Of a stretch of 64,000 nt of DNA, positions 9,320-17,873 are shown piece after piece. Source of the DNA: Chlorobium sp. (GTDB lineage: Bacteria; Bacteroidota; Chlorobiia; Chlorobiales; Chlorobiaceae); NCBI GenBank assembly GCA_005862285.1, contig SZXW01000002.1, positions 124,001-188,000 of the forward strand, in the 5' to 3' direction. The notes under the pieces are model-generated. The model was given only the letters and a program-made list of their open reading frames with translations, was not told the origin of the DNA and did no database searches. The position numbers were made by a program, and so were the translations under genes. Within the stretch, counting starts at the first letter, position 1, and every line of letters begins with the position of its first letter.

Positions 9320-10525
9320 ATGGCAGACATGAAGGTTTATTTCGATAACAATGCCACCACTCCGCTGCACCCAGAGGTGAAAACGGAAATGATCGCAGCC
9401 ATGGAGGTCTTCGGCAACCCTTCCAGCATGCATGCCTATGGACGGGAAGCGAGAGCGAATGTCGATGCGGCACGCAGGAAAGTAGCCGACTTCATCGGCG
9501 CGCACGAACACGAAATTGTTTTTGTCGGCAGCGGTTCCGAAGCCAACAATACCGTACTTTCTCTTTTTGTCTGCGGTACCAGCCAGTGTATTCCCGGTAC
9601 CCGTATGCGCAGTACGATCATAACGACAAAAATCGAACATCCCTGTGTGCTCGAGACATCGGAGTGCCTTGCCCATCGCGGTGCAAATGTCAGGTTCCTC
9701 GATGTTGACCGGTACGGAAAAATAGATCTCGACCAGCTTGACAGCATGCTTGGCGACGATGTCGGTCTGGTATCGGTCATGATGGCCAACAACGAGATCG
9801 GCACACTGCAGGATATTGAAACCATCACAAAGATGGTGCATGAGCGGGGTGCCTATATGCATACCGACGCCGTTCAGGCTGTCGGGAAGGTGCCGGTGGA
9901 TGTCCGTAGGCTTGGTGTCGATTTTCTTACCCTTTCCGGACACAAGATTTACGGTCCGAAAGGTGTTGGCGCACTTTTTGCGAAAAAGGGCATTCCTTAT
10001 TGCCCGCTTATCAGGGGGGGGCACCAGGAGCGGGGAAGGCGTGCCGGTACTGAAAATACTCTCGGAATTCTCGGCCTTGGCAAGGCGGTTGAAATGCGGG
10101 CGCTCGAGATGGATGCCGAAGAGAAAAGATTGCTCGAACTGAAGAGTGTGCTTAGACAGGGTATCGAAGAGAGAATTGACGATATCCACTTCAACGGCCA
10201 TCCAGAGGATTCGCTTGCAGGCACACTCAATGTCTCCTTTGCAGGCGCTGAAGGCGAGGCTATCCTGCTGTATCTCGATCTCGAGGGGATTGCCGTTTCG
10301 ACCGGTTCAGCATGCGCTTCGGGATCACTCGATCCGTCGCACGTGCTTCTCGCTACCGGTGTCGATGCCGAAACGGCTCACGGTTCAATAAGGATCAGCA
10401 TGGGCAGGGAGAGCAATCTCGGGCAGGTGGAGTATCTGCTCGATGTATTACCAAGAACAATTCAACGAATAAGAAATATGTCAACGGCATATATAAAAGG
10501 AGGATGTCATGTTGCAGGCAGGTGA
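9320..10525 (+). CDS. nifS: Cysteine desulfurase NifS
   Basis: NifS removes sulfur from cysteine as an enzyme persulfide and gives it to the NifU scaffold for Fe-S cluster assembly. The 401-residue protein starts with VYFDNNATTPLHPEV. The PLP lysine is Lys209 in SGHKIYGPKG, and the catalytic cysteine is Cys332 in GSACASGS. A run of eight G lies in the coding sequence at 10014-10021. The last codons overlap nifU by 17 bases, and the nifU ribosome site lies inside nifS, so translation is probably coupled. No nitrogenase genes are in view; it may serve general Fe-S assembly. Confidence 0.95.
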   Translation: MADMKVYFDNNATTPLHPEVKTEMIAAMEVFGNPSSMHAYGREARANVDAARRKVADFIGAHEHEIVFVGSGSEANNTVLSLFVCGTSQCIPGTRMRSTIITTKIEHPCVLETSECLAHRGANVRFLDVDRYGKIDLDQLDSMLGDDVGLVSVMMANNEIGTLQDIETITKMVHERGAYMHTDAVQAVGKVPVDVRRLGVDFLTLSGHKIYGPKGVGALFAKKGIPYCPLIRGGHQERGRRAGTENTLGILGLGKAVEMRALEMDAEEKRLLELKSVLRQGIEERIDDIHFNGHPEDSLAGTLNVSFAGAEGEAILLYLDLEGIAVSTGSACASGSLDPSHVLLATGVDAETAHGSIRISMGRESNLGQVEYLLDVLPRTIQRIRNMSTAYIKGGCHVAGR

Positions 10526-11120
10526 ATGGGCTTATTCTGAAAAGCTCAAGGAGCATTTCATGAGCCCGAAGAATATCCTGCAGGGAGATAATACCGATGA
10601 TTTCGACGGTGTTGGAATGGAAGGTAACCTGCAGTGTGGTGACCAGATGATGGTTGCGATAAAAGTAGACAAGGAAAAAGAGGTCATTACCGACTGCAAG
10701 TGGAAAACTTATGGTTGTGCAAGTGCGATTGCAAGTACCTCGATCCTTTCGGAGATGGTAACAGGCATGACCCTTGACCAGGCCTTCCATGTTTCACCGA
10801 AGGACGTCGCAAAGGAACTCGGCGGCCTCCCCGATAACAAGATCCATTGTTCCGTGCTCGGTGACAAGGCATTGCGGGCAGCCATCAACAATTACTACAT
10901 CCGCAACGGCATGGAGGACAAGGTCAAGGAGGAGCAGGCGAAGATTGTCTGCCAGTGCATGAACATCACCGATCATGATATCGAGGATGCCGTTCTCGAA
11001 GGCGCACGGACTTATTATGAACTTCAGGAACACACCAAGCTCGGCACGGTATGCGGGCAGTGCAAGGATGAAGCGGAAGCGCTTCTTGAAAAATTCAAGC
11101 ATATCCATTTCGGTGCCTGA
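10509..11120 (+). CDS. nifU: NifU-type Fe-S scaffold, short form (IscU-like plus [2Fe-2S] domain)
   Basis: NifU receives sulfur from NifS and builds Fe-S clusters. The protein is 203 residues. An IscU-like domain carries Cys43, Cys70 and Cys114. A central BFD-like domain has Cys148, Cys150, Cys182 and Cys185, which fit a permanent [2Fe-2S] site. The C-terminal Nfu domain of the longer Azotobacter-type NifU (about 300 residues) is absent, and there is no open frame for it downstream before the terminator. A very strong ribosome site (AAAGGAGGATG) precedes the start. Confidence 0.93.
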   Translation: MLQAGEWAYSEKLKEHFMSPKNILQGDNTDDFDGVGMEGNLQCGDQMMVAIKVDKEKEVITDCKWKTYGCASAIASTSILSEMVTGMTLDQAFHVSPKDVAKELGGLPDNKIHCSVLGDKALRAAINNYYIRNGMEDKVKEEQAKIVCQCMNITDHDIEDAVLEGARTYYELQEHTKLGTVCGQCKDEAEALLEKFKHIHFGA

Positions 11121-11157
11121 CACATGAAATAACGGATTTATCAATAAAGTCCTGCTT

Positions 11158-11206
11158 ATAAAAATCAGTGAACGGGCGGCTGAAAGGTCGCCCTTCTGAT
11201 TTTTAT
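11158..11206 (+). terminator. Rho-independent terminator after nifU
   Basis: An 11-base perfect stem (11158-11168 and 11196-11206) encloses a second GGGCG/CGCCC stem. The 3' arm contains five T. It lies 38 bases after the nifU stop and closes the cysK-nifS-nifU block. Confidence 0.85.
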
Positions 11207-11291
11207 CGCTCTCGACGGAATAACCCGTTTATACAATGAGGCAAAATGTTTATTATCGCTCCGATTAATGTATTGATCCGTTGGCGTAAAT

Positions 11292-11380
11292 TATCATTCC
11301 GAGCGAAGCGAAGAATCCAGATGTTTTTGTTTTATAAGAAGATGGATTCTTCATTACGCTATGCTTCATTGCGGAATGAC
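11292..11380. repeat. Palindromic intergenic repeat (CATTCCGAGCGAAGCGAAGAATC type)
   Basis: The left arm at 11293-11319 begins ATCATTCCGAGCGAAGCGAA. The right arm at 11343-11380 is its imperfect inverted copy and ends GCGGAATGAC. The arms can form a long hairpin around a short AT-rich loop. This motif resembles a REP/MITE-like intergenic repeat that I recall from many unrelated bacterial genomes. It is the only copy I noticed in the window. The rest of the 417-base gap between nifU and miaB holds the nifU terminator and no credible gene; the 63-codon frame across the repeat is incidental. Confidence 0.7.
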
Positions 11381-11537
11381 AAACTTCTCTGCAGAATTTA
11401 TTTACGACTTATTTTTGCGGGAGTAATAATAAAATAAAGGGCGTGAAAGATCCGGTCGGCATGGCAGCGTTAAAGCATGAGCATATTTGCCGGCAGTTTT
11501 TTAAACTTGACAGGAACATCAGGAACAATCGGAAGAG

Positions 11538-12872
11538 ATGATGAGAGAGGAAGAACGATCGAGAACCTATTATATCCATACCTTCGGGTGCCAGATGAAC
11601 CAGGCGGATACGGGCATTATTTCTACACTTCTAAGGAACGAGGGTTACAAGCCGGCAGCTGCAGAAGAGGACGCCGGAATTATTCTGCTCAACACCTGCG
11701 CTGTCCGGGAACATGCCGTCGACCGCATAGAAAATTACCTCCAGCATCTGCAGGGGATGAAAAAAAGAAGAAAAGACCTGCTTGTCGGTATTACAGGCTG
11801 CATACCTCAGTACCAGCGCGAGGAAATGTTTTTCCTGTCACCGGCCATCGATTTCCTTGCAGGACCCGATACCTATCGTACCCTGCCGTCGCTTATCGAG
11901 CAGGCAAGGGCCGGGGCCCGTCTTTCGGCCCTTGATTTCAATGCCGCGGAAATGTATGAAGGGATTGACCAGGAAAGACCTGGTTCGATAAGCGCATTCG
12001 TTCCTGTAATGCGAGGCTGCAACAACATGTGCGCATTTTGTGTCGTGCCGTTTACCAGAGGGCGCGAAAGGAGCCATGCCTTCAGCACCGTCCTGAAAGA
12101 AGTCCGGCAGCTTGCAGAAGCAGGTTACCGGGAGATAACGCTGATTGGACAGAACGTGAACTCCTATTCCGACCCTGAAACAGGGCGGGATTTCGCTGAC
12201 CTGCTTGCAGCGGCAAGCCATGCTGCTCCGAAAACAAGGATCCGGTTCACTACTTCCCATCCGAAGGATATATCCGAACCGTTGCTGAGGGCCATAGCCG
12301 GGCATGAAAACATCTGCAACCATATACATCTTCCGGTTCAGTCAGGTTCAACGAGAATACTCGGGCTTATGAACCGTGGGCACAGTGTGGAAGAGTATCG
12401 TGGAAAAATCGATCTGATCAGGTCCATCATTCCAGGTGTTGCCATTACCACCGATCTCATCGCGGGATTCTGCAGCGAGACAGAGGAGGACCACCAGGCA
12501 ACGCTCAAACTGCTTTCAGATGTCAGATTTGATTCGGCATTCATGTTTTTCTATTCGACAAGGCCCGGCACGCTCGCAGCAAGAACCCTGCCCGACGATA
12601 TTCCCGAACAGGTGAAAAAACGCCGCCTGCAGGAGATCATCGATCTGCAGAACGAAATATCCTCGAAATTGTATGAAGAGGCAGTCGGAGCGGTTGTCGA
12701 GGTGCTTGCTGAATCGGAAAGCAAACGTTCCGGTCAGCAGTTGATGGGCCGGACAGCCACCAACAGGGTCGTGGTGTTCGATCGTGCCGGTCATGAGCCG
12801 GGCGACTTTCTCGATGTGCGAATTACCGCTGCGACATCCGCAACCCTGCTTGGAACAGCAGTCGATAATTGA
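11538..12872 (+). CDS. miaB: tRNA-2-methylthio-N6-dimethylallyladenosine synthase (MiaB)
   Basis: MiaB is a radical-SAM enzyme that adds a methylthio group to isopentenyl-adenosine 37 of tRNAs. The 444-residue protein has three domains. The N-terminal MTTase domain has Cys18, Cys54 and Cys88 for one [4Fe-4S] cluster. The radical-SAM motif is CNNMCAFC (Cys161, Cys165, Cys168). A C-terminal TRAM domain starts at about residue 370. ATG at 11538 or 11541 both follow GGAAGAG. It uses Fe-S clusters and sits downstream of the nifSU block, but behind a terminator and in its own transcript. Confidence 0.95.
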   Translation: MMREEERSRTYYIHTFGCQMNQADTGIISTLLRNEGYKPAAAEEDAGIILLNTCAVREHAVDRIENYLQHLQGMKKRRKDLLVGITGCIPQYQREEMFFLSPAIDFLAGPDTYRTLPSLIEQARAGARLSALDFNAAEMYEGIDQERPGSISAFVPVMRGCNNMCAFCVVPFTRGRERSHAFSTVLKEVRQLAEAGYREITLIGQNVNSYSDPETGRDFADLLAAASHAAPKTRIRFTTSHPKDISEPLLRAIAGHENICNHIHLPVQSGSTRILGLMNRGHSVEEYRGKIDLIRSIIPGVAITTDLIAGFCSETEEDHQATLKLLSDVRFDSAFMFFYSTRPGTLAARTLPDDIPEQVKKRRLQEIIDLQNEISSKLYEEAVGAVVEVLAESESKRSGQQLMGRTATNRVVVFDRAGHEPGDFLDVRITAATSATLLGTAVDN

Positions 12873-13032
12873 CCATGGTAAAGACTGCTCTTTTTCCATG
12901 AAAAGCACTTTTCTTTCAATGTTGATGTCTTACCTGTCAGTTCTTACGGGTCAGGGAGTTCTTTGCCCTTTACGAAGTTTTTTTATCTTGAGACGTATTT
13001 GTAAATTAGTTGTTTAAAAACTGAAGGTTAAC

Positions 13033-14073
13033 GTGCCCGACGGGCCCAAGAGAAGTAAACGCATGCCAGCTGCCGCAAGAATTGGATTTATCGATAAAGT
13101 CAGAGCTCATCTTGAATTGCTCGATCCTGTAACCTGGCTCAGCTGCTATCCCTGCCTTGCCGCCGGTGTCATGGCTTCAGGAGGCATGCAGCCCACATTG
13201 CGCGACTATATTCTCCTTTTTGCCATTTTTATGATGTTCGGTCCATTCGGTACAGGTTTCAGCCAGTCGGTCAACGATTATTTCGATCTTGATCTTGACA
13301 GGGTGAACGAACCGACCCGTCCGATTCCTTCAGGGCGGCTGACGGAAAAGGAAGGCCTTCTGAACAGCATCATCGCCCTTCTGCTTGCCATTGTCTGCGG
13401 TTTTCTGATTTTCAGGGAAATCGGCGGCACCCGCGGAATGGTTATCCTTATCTCTATTTTATCAGCACTGGTTGTGGCATATCTCTATTCGGCGCCACCA
13501 TTCAAACTGAAGAAAAACATTCTCACTTCGGCTCCCGCTGTCGGCTTTTCCTATGGCTTTGTTACCTTCATTTCCGCCAATGCGCTTTTCAGCGATATCA
13601 GGCCGGAAGCGATATGGCTTGCAAGCCTCAACTTCTTCATGGCCGTAGCGCTCATTATTCTCAACGATTTCAAATCTGCGGCAGGGGACAAGAAAGGAGG
13701 GCTGAAATCGCTCACGGTCATGATCGGTGCACGCAATACCTTCCTTGTCTCTTTCGTGATCGTCGATCTTGTGTTCGGTGTTCTGGCCTACCTTTCATAT
13801 ACATGGGGGTTCCATGTGCCGCTGGTGCTGGTGCTTGTAGGACTTTTACTCAACCTCGTACTGCAGATCCAGATCCTCATCGATCCGAAGGGCGGGATAT
13901 CGTTCGTGAACAATGCCGTCAAGGACGGCTTCGGCAATGCGATCGGACATAGTGAAGTGCAGGAACACAACGCTTTTCTCAGGTTCCAGGTGATCAACAA
14001 CATCCTGTTTCTTGTCAGCTTTCTGTTCGTTGCCGGAATGGTGGGTCTTAAATACCTGAATGTACCTCATTGA
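13033..14073 (+). CDS. bchK: Bacteriochlorophyll synthase, UbiA family (probably BchK, BChl c synthase)
   Basis: This membrane prenyltransferase attaches an isoprenoid tail to a chlorophyllide. In green sulfur bacteria BchK adds farnesyl to bacteriochlorophyllide c, and BchG and a ChlG-like enzyme act on other pigments. The 346-residue protein has about eight membrane segments and the two Asp-rich motifs of UbiA enzymes: NDYFDLDLDR (81-90, followed by NEPTRPIPSG) and NDFKSAAGD (from about 211). The choice of BchK over BchG rests on gene order as I recall it from C. tepidum (bchK to cruC). GTG with AAGG upstream is taken as start; ATG at 13063 is the alternative. Confidence 0.85.
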   Translation: MPDGPKRSKRMPAAARIGFIDKVRAHLELLDPVTWLSCYPCLAAGVMASGGMQPTLRDYILLFAIFMMFGPFGTGFSQSVNDYFDLDLDRVNEPTRPIPSGRLTEKEGLLNSIIALLLAIVCGFLIFREIGGTRGMVILISILSALVVAYLYSAPPFKLKKNILTSAPAVGFSYGFVTFISANALFSDIRPEAIWLASLNFFMAVALIILNDFKSAAGDKKGGLKSLTVMIGARNTFLVSFVIVDLVFGVLAYLSYTWGFHVPLVLVLVGLLLNLVLQIQILIDPKGGISFVNNAVKDGFGNAIGHSEVQEHNAFLRFQVINNILFLVSFLFVAGMVGLKYLNVPH

Positions 14074-14196
14074 TGGTGCTTTTGCCGGTAATCGCCGGAT
14101 GACGACGTTGCTTCGTATTTTAGTGGTAGAGAGGGTGGACCCGTTAGAACATACTGTTTTTTCCCGGGAATAACGCAACTTTAAAATACTAATGCC

Positions 14197-14910
14197 ATGG
14201 ATACTCTTCACGCAACGTTTTTTTCGCTCCCTGTCGTGTGGCATAATGCACTGGTTACGCTGCTGACCTTTGTCTATGTTTTCAGTGTTCCCCCTCTTAT
14301 GGATTATCTGGTGACCAATCATGGTCTTCCACGAGACATCAGCCGCAAGATCACCCATATCTGTGCCGGCTCCGTTATTGTTTTTCTTCCCCTGTATGTC
14401 GACGGGGACTGGTCACACTTTCTCAATATCACAGTTTTCGCTGTCTGGACGATCCTGCTTATCCAGAAAGGGCTCTTTGCGGCCGATGACGATCAGGCGG
14501 TGAAAACCATGACCCGTACCGGGGACAAACGAGAACTGCTGAAAGGCACTCTGTATTTCGTTCTTGTCGCCATGGTATGCGGGACCCTTTATTACAAGCG
14601 CATGGAAGGGGTGCTTGCCATGGCCATTCTCGGCTGGGGTGACGGTCTCGCACCGGTTATCGGCACAAGGTACGGCAAAATGAAATACCATGTTTTCAGC
14701 GACAAGAGCGTGGAAGGCAGCATTGCATTTCTTGTCGGCAGCGTTGCCGCAGGGCTTTTCTTCGTCAAGCTGATCCTTCCGGAATCTTTTGATCCGATGA
14801 AGATCATCGCTGTTTCAGTTATCGCGACAATCATAGAAGGGCTGAGCCCGAAGGAGGTCGATAACCTGACCATTCCTCTTGCTGTGGTCCTCGCGCTCAA
14901 GGTACTCTGA
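14197..14910 (+). CDS. Phytol/farnesol kinase-like membrane protein (VTE5/dolichol kinase family)
   Basis: This 237-residue integral membrane protein has about six hydrophobic segments. It carries the signatures of the CTP-dependent isoprenoid-alcohol kinase family: RKITHICAG (50-58), GWGDGLAP (146-153) and KSVEGS (170-175). Plant VTE5 phosphorylates phytol released from chlorophyll, and dolichol kinase acts on a longer alcohol. The gene follows the chlorophyll synthase by 123 bases, so recycling of farnesol or phytol for pigment synthesis is a reasonable inference. The substrate is not shown by the sequence. It ends one base before the next gene starts, which suggests coupling. Confidence 0.82.
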   Translation: MDTLHATFFSLPVVWHNALVTLLTFVYVFSVPPLMDYLVTNHGLPRDISRKITHICAGSVIVFLPLYVDGDWSHFLNITVFAVWTILLIQKGLFAADDDQAVKTMTRTGDKRELLKGTLYFVLVAMVCGTLYYKRMEGVLAMAILGWGDGLAPVIGTRYGKMKYHVFSDKSVEGSIAFLVGSVAAGLFFVKLILPESFDPMKIIAVSVIATIIEGLSPKEVDNLTIPLAVVLALKVL

Positions 14911-14911
14911 G

Positions 14912-15649
14912 ATGTCCGCTTCTTTTTTTATCAGTGACATTCACGTAGGTCTTCGGGACAAACAGGAAGAGAAGCTCAAGCTTGACAATCTCGAACGGCT
15001 TTTTGCCATGATAAAGGCAGAAGGCCGTTCACTGTATATGCTGGGTGATATTTTCGACTACTGGATGGAGTTCCGTCATCTCGTTCCAAAGGGATTCACG
15101 AGGTTTTACTGCATGCTTTCCGATCTTGTCAGCAACGGTATCAGGGTGACTTATTTTGCCGGAAACCATGATTTTTATCTTGGCCGTTTCTTTGACGAGG
15201 AACTTGGAGTGAAAACTTGTTACGGCATACAGGAGTTCACCATTGACGGTTCAAAGTTTGTACTCGCCCATGGCGACGGCCTCGGAAAAGGGGATTTCGG
15301 CTACAAGCTCTTCATACATGTCATAAGAAATCCGTTCAATATCGCTTTGCTGTCAAGGTTTCATCCCGATTTCGCCATAGGCATCATGAAAGGGTATTCA
15401 AGGTTCAGTCGTGACAAGAAATCAGGTATTGACGTTTTCGAGACGGACCGGTTATTGAATTTTGCCAAATCGCTGGCACAGGAAAAAGATTTCGATTATT
15501 TTATCTGCGGCCATAATCATGTCCACGGGATTACGGCGCTGCCGGGTACTTCTCACAAGTACGTCAACCTCGGTTCATGGATCGATGGTTCTTTACCCTA
15601 CGGGGTTTTCGATCGTGGCGTTTTCGAACTCAGGGAGTTATCACATTAA
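14912..15649 (+). CDS. UDP-2,3-diacylglucosamine hydrolase-like metallophosphoesterase (LpxH type)
   Basis: LpxH cleaves UDP-2,3-diacylglucosamine to lipid X in lipid A synthesis. The 245-residue protein has all calcineurin-like metal motifs: DIH (Asp9, His11), GDIFDYW (Asp46), GNHD (85-87), a His at 120 (HGDG) and GHNH (200-203). The open frame extends upstream to 14879, but ATG at 14912, just after the kinase stop, is the sensible start. LpxA at 2.3 kb supports a lipid A role. Some homologues with this build act on other pyrophosphates, so the symbol is withheld. Confidence 0.85.
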   Translation: MSASFFISDIHVGLRDKQEEKLKLDNLERLFAMIKAEGRSLYMLGDIFDYWMEFRHLVPKGFTRFYCMLSDLVSNGIRVTYFAGNHDFYLGRFFDEELGVKTCYGIQEFTIDGSKFVLAHGDGLGKGDFGYKLFIHVIRNPFNIALLSRFHPDFAIGIMKGYSRFSRDKKSGIDVFETDRLLNFAKSLAQEKDFDYFICGHNHVHGITALPGTSHKYVNLGSWIDGSLPYGVFDRGVFELRELSH

Positions 15650-15668
15650 ACAACAGAAACAAGCAGAT

Positions 15669-16553
15669 ATGAGCAATGACAACAAAGTCCTGAAACTCGG
15701 GTTGCCGAAAGGAAGTCTTCAGGACTCGACAATAGACCTTTTCGCACATGCCGGGTTCCATTTTTCCGTTCAGAGCCGTTCCTATTTTCCATCCATAGAT
15801 GACGATGAACTGGAAGCTATCCTGATACGGGCACAGGAAATGGCCCATTACGTAGAGATGGGAGCTTTTGATGTCGGTCTTACCGGCAAGGACTGGATTA
15901 TCGAGACCGATGCCGATGTGGTCGAGGTCGCCGATCTTATCTATTCCAAAGCATCGATGAGGCCTGTCCGCTGGGTCCTTGCCGTACCGGAAAGCTCATC
16001 CATCAAATCTGTAAAAGATCTTGAAGGAAAACATATCGCTACCGAGGTTGTCAATATTACAAAGAAGTATCTGGCAAGCAACGGTGTGAATGCCTCGGTT
16101 GAATTCAGCTGGGGTGCTACCGAGGTCAAGCCGCCGGATCTTGCCGATGCCATTGTCGAGGTGACCGAGACCGGCTCTTCTCTCAGGGCGAACAAGCTGA
16201 GGATTGTCGAAACGATCCTCGAATCCAATACGAAGCTTATAGCGAACAAGGATTCCTGGAACGATCCCTGGAAACGCGAGAAAATCGAGAATATGGCACT
16301 GCTGCTCGAGGGGGCTATCAACGCCCAGGGAAAAGTGGGATTGAAAATGAACGCGCCTAAATCCTCGCTGGACAATATACTGTCCATTATTCCTGCTTTG
16401 CGTCAGCCGACCATATCATATCTTGTTGAAGCCGAATGGGTTGCGCTTGAAGTGATCGTTACCGAGAAAATCGTGCGCAAACTTATTCCCGAACTGAAGA
16501 AAGCCGGTGCCGAAGGAATCTTCGAGTATGATATCAACAAACTGATTGATTGA
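15669..16553 (+). CDS. hisG: ATP phosphoribosyltransferase, long form (HisG)
   Basis: HisG joins ATP and PRPP in the first step of histidine synthesis and is usually inhibited by histidine. From ATG 15669 the protein is 294 residues, the long form with a C-terminal ACT-like regulatory domain (from about residue 215, with [20 protein letters not shown]). Long-form enzymes do not need HisZ. The start [13 protein letters not shown] is typical. No other his biosynthesis gene is in the window. A strong terminator follows directly. Confidence 0.95.
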   Translation: MSNDNKVLKLGLPKGSLQDSTIDLFAHAGFHFSVQSRSYFPSIDDDELEAILIRAQEMAHYVEMGAFDVGLTGKDWIIETDADVVEVADLIYSKASMRPVRWVLAVPESSSIKSVKDLEGKHIATEVVNITKKYLASNGVNASVEFSWGATEVKPPDLADAIVEVTETGSSLRANKLRIVETILESNTKLIANKDSWNDPWKREKIENMALLLEGAINAQGKVGLKMNAPKSSLDNILSIIPALRQPTISYLVEAEWVALEVIVTEKIVRKLIPELKKAGAEGIFEYDINKLID

Positions 16554-16580
16554 AACAGTCTCCTATTCTTTTCACTCAAG

Positions 16581-16606
16581 GCCGCCTGAGAGGGCGGCTT
16601 TTTTTA
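16581..16606 (+). terminator. Rho-independent terminator between hisG and the glycosyltransferase
   Basis: A GCCGCC/GGCGGC stem (16581-16586 and 16593-16598) with a six-base loop is followed by a run of seven T. It begins 28 bases after the hisG stop and ends within 10 bases of the next gene's ATG. Confidence 0.88.
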
Positions 16607-16614
16607 ACGTAGCA

Positions 16615-17757
16615 ATGCTTCTTCCTGTCTATCAGATACTGGTATTGTGCTCACTGCTCGTCTTTTTCGGGATATTGCTCAGGAATCTGGTCGATCTCTG
16701 TGGCTTGCCGGAAAATCCGCCGGATAACGGACCTTTTGTTTCCGTTCTTGTCCCGGCACGCAATGAAATGCTCAATATCGAGCGATGTGTTGTTTCCCTT
16801 CTGAAGCAGGATTACAGGGATCTCGAGATTATCGTGCTCGATGATGGTTCTACCGATGCGACACCCGATATACTGAAAAAAATTCAGGTGGATTCAGGCA
16901 GTCGTTTGCGTATTGTGCAGGGAGAACCGCTTCCCGAGGGATGGCATGGCAAAGCCTGGGCATGTTTTCAGCTAGCGCGTGAAGCAAGAGGAGACTTTCT
17001 GCTGTTCACGGATGCCGATACCCTTCATCTTCCTGATGCCCTTCGTAGGTCGCTTGGGGCATTGCAGGCGGCACATGCTGATATGCTTACCTTGACACCT
17101 CGACAGGAACTTGGTTCGTTCTGGGAAAAGCTCGTAGTGCCGCTTGTGTATGTTATCCTTATGTGCTACCTGCCACTCAGGTTTGTCAGCCGTACCAGAA
17201 TTCCCGCTTTTTGTTTTGCCGTTGGCCAGTTCATCCTGTTTCGGCGTGAACGATATGATCTTATCGATGGTCATGCTTCGGTTCGTGAATCTATTGTCGA
17301 AGATGTCTGGCTGTGCAGGGCGATAAAAAAATCCGGAGGAAAAGTAGTTGCATTTAACGGCACCGATGTGGTGAGCTGCAGAATGTACAGGAGTTTCAAC
17401 GATATCTGGACGGGGTTTTCAAAAAACCTTTTCGCAGGCATCGGGTATAGCACTCCAATTCTGATAATACTAATGCTGCTTGTCGCGGTTTTTTACATTA
17501 TTCCCTATGGATTCATTTTTTCTGCCTTTTTCTGCCGGGAATTCACCGCTCCGGTATTCTGGCTTCCTTTTGCCCAGATCATCCTTGCGCTTATCTGCCG
17601 GGTTATCATAGCCCTGAAGTTTCGTCAGCCTGTTGCCTCTGCATTTTTCAACGTCTTCTCTCAGCTCATTCTGCTTGCCATTGCCTGGCACTCTTTTTAT
17701 ATCATCAGAACAGGAAAAGGAGCGGAATGGAAAGGACGGCGGTACAATTTTTCCTGA
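16615..17757 (+). CDS. cruC: Membrane glycosyltransferase family 2, probable chlorobactene glucosyltransferase (CruC-like)
   Basis: The 380-residue protein starts with a membrane segment (residues 5-28). A GT2 catalytic domain follows, with SVLVPARNE (43-51), the nucleotide-sugar site DDGST (76-80), the metal motif DAD (133-135) and a putative base in IVEDVW (227-232). Two or three C-terminal membrane segments follow (about 275-370). In C. tepidum CruC glucosylates hydroxychlorobactene and its gene lies a few genes from bchK, as here. The functional assignment rests on that order and on the domain plan. The start at 16615 is chosen because the upstream frame extension would run through a terminator; its ribosome site is weak. 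Confidence 0.8.
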   Translation: MLLPVYQILVLCSLLVFFGILLRNLVDLCGLPENPPDNGPFVSVLVPARNEMLNIERCVVSLLKQDYRDLEIIVLDDGSTDATPDILKKIQVDSGSRLRIVQGEPLPEGWHGKAWACFQLAREARGDFLLFTDADTLHLPDALRRSLGALQAAHADMLTLTPRQELGSFWEKLVVPLVYVILMCYLPLRFVSRTRIPAFCFAVGQFILFRRERYDLIDGHASVRESIVEDVWLCRAIKKSGGKVVAFNGTDVVSCRMYRSFNDIWTGFSKNLFAGIGYSTPILIILMLLVAVFYIIPYGFIFSAFFCREFTAPVFWLPFAQIILALICRVIIALKFRQPVASAFFNVFSQLILLAIAWHSFYIIRTGKGAEWKGRRYNFS

Positions 17758-17873
17758 GAGCAGCCGGAATTCGGGGAAGGCGATAATTTTTTTTACATTA
17801 ACAGACATATTTCAAGATTGCGGGCGCATGCAGGCCTTAAAAAGGACAGTAAATCAAACCAGCTCTATTCACT

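Noticed and set aside
9311-10201. 296-codon minus-strand frame opposite nifS
   Set aside because: Entirely antisense to a highly conserved enzyme gene and without any family features.
11246-11437. 63-codon frame in the nifU-miaB gap
   Set aside because: It runs through the palindromic repeat and has no ribosome site or family features.
14879-14911. Longer start for the LpxH-like gene and, similarly, for hisG at 15462 and the isomerase at 50955
   Set aside because: These extensions run through neighbouring genes and lack ribosome sites; internal ATG codons give normal family lengths.
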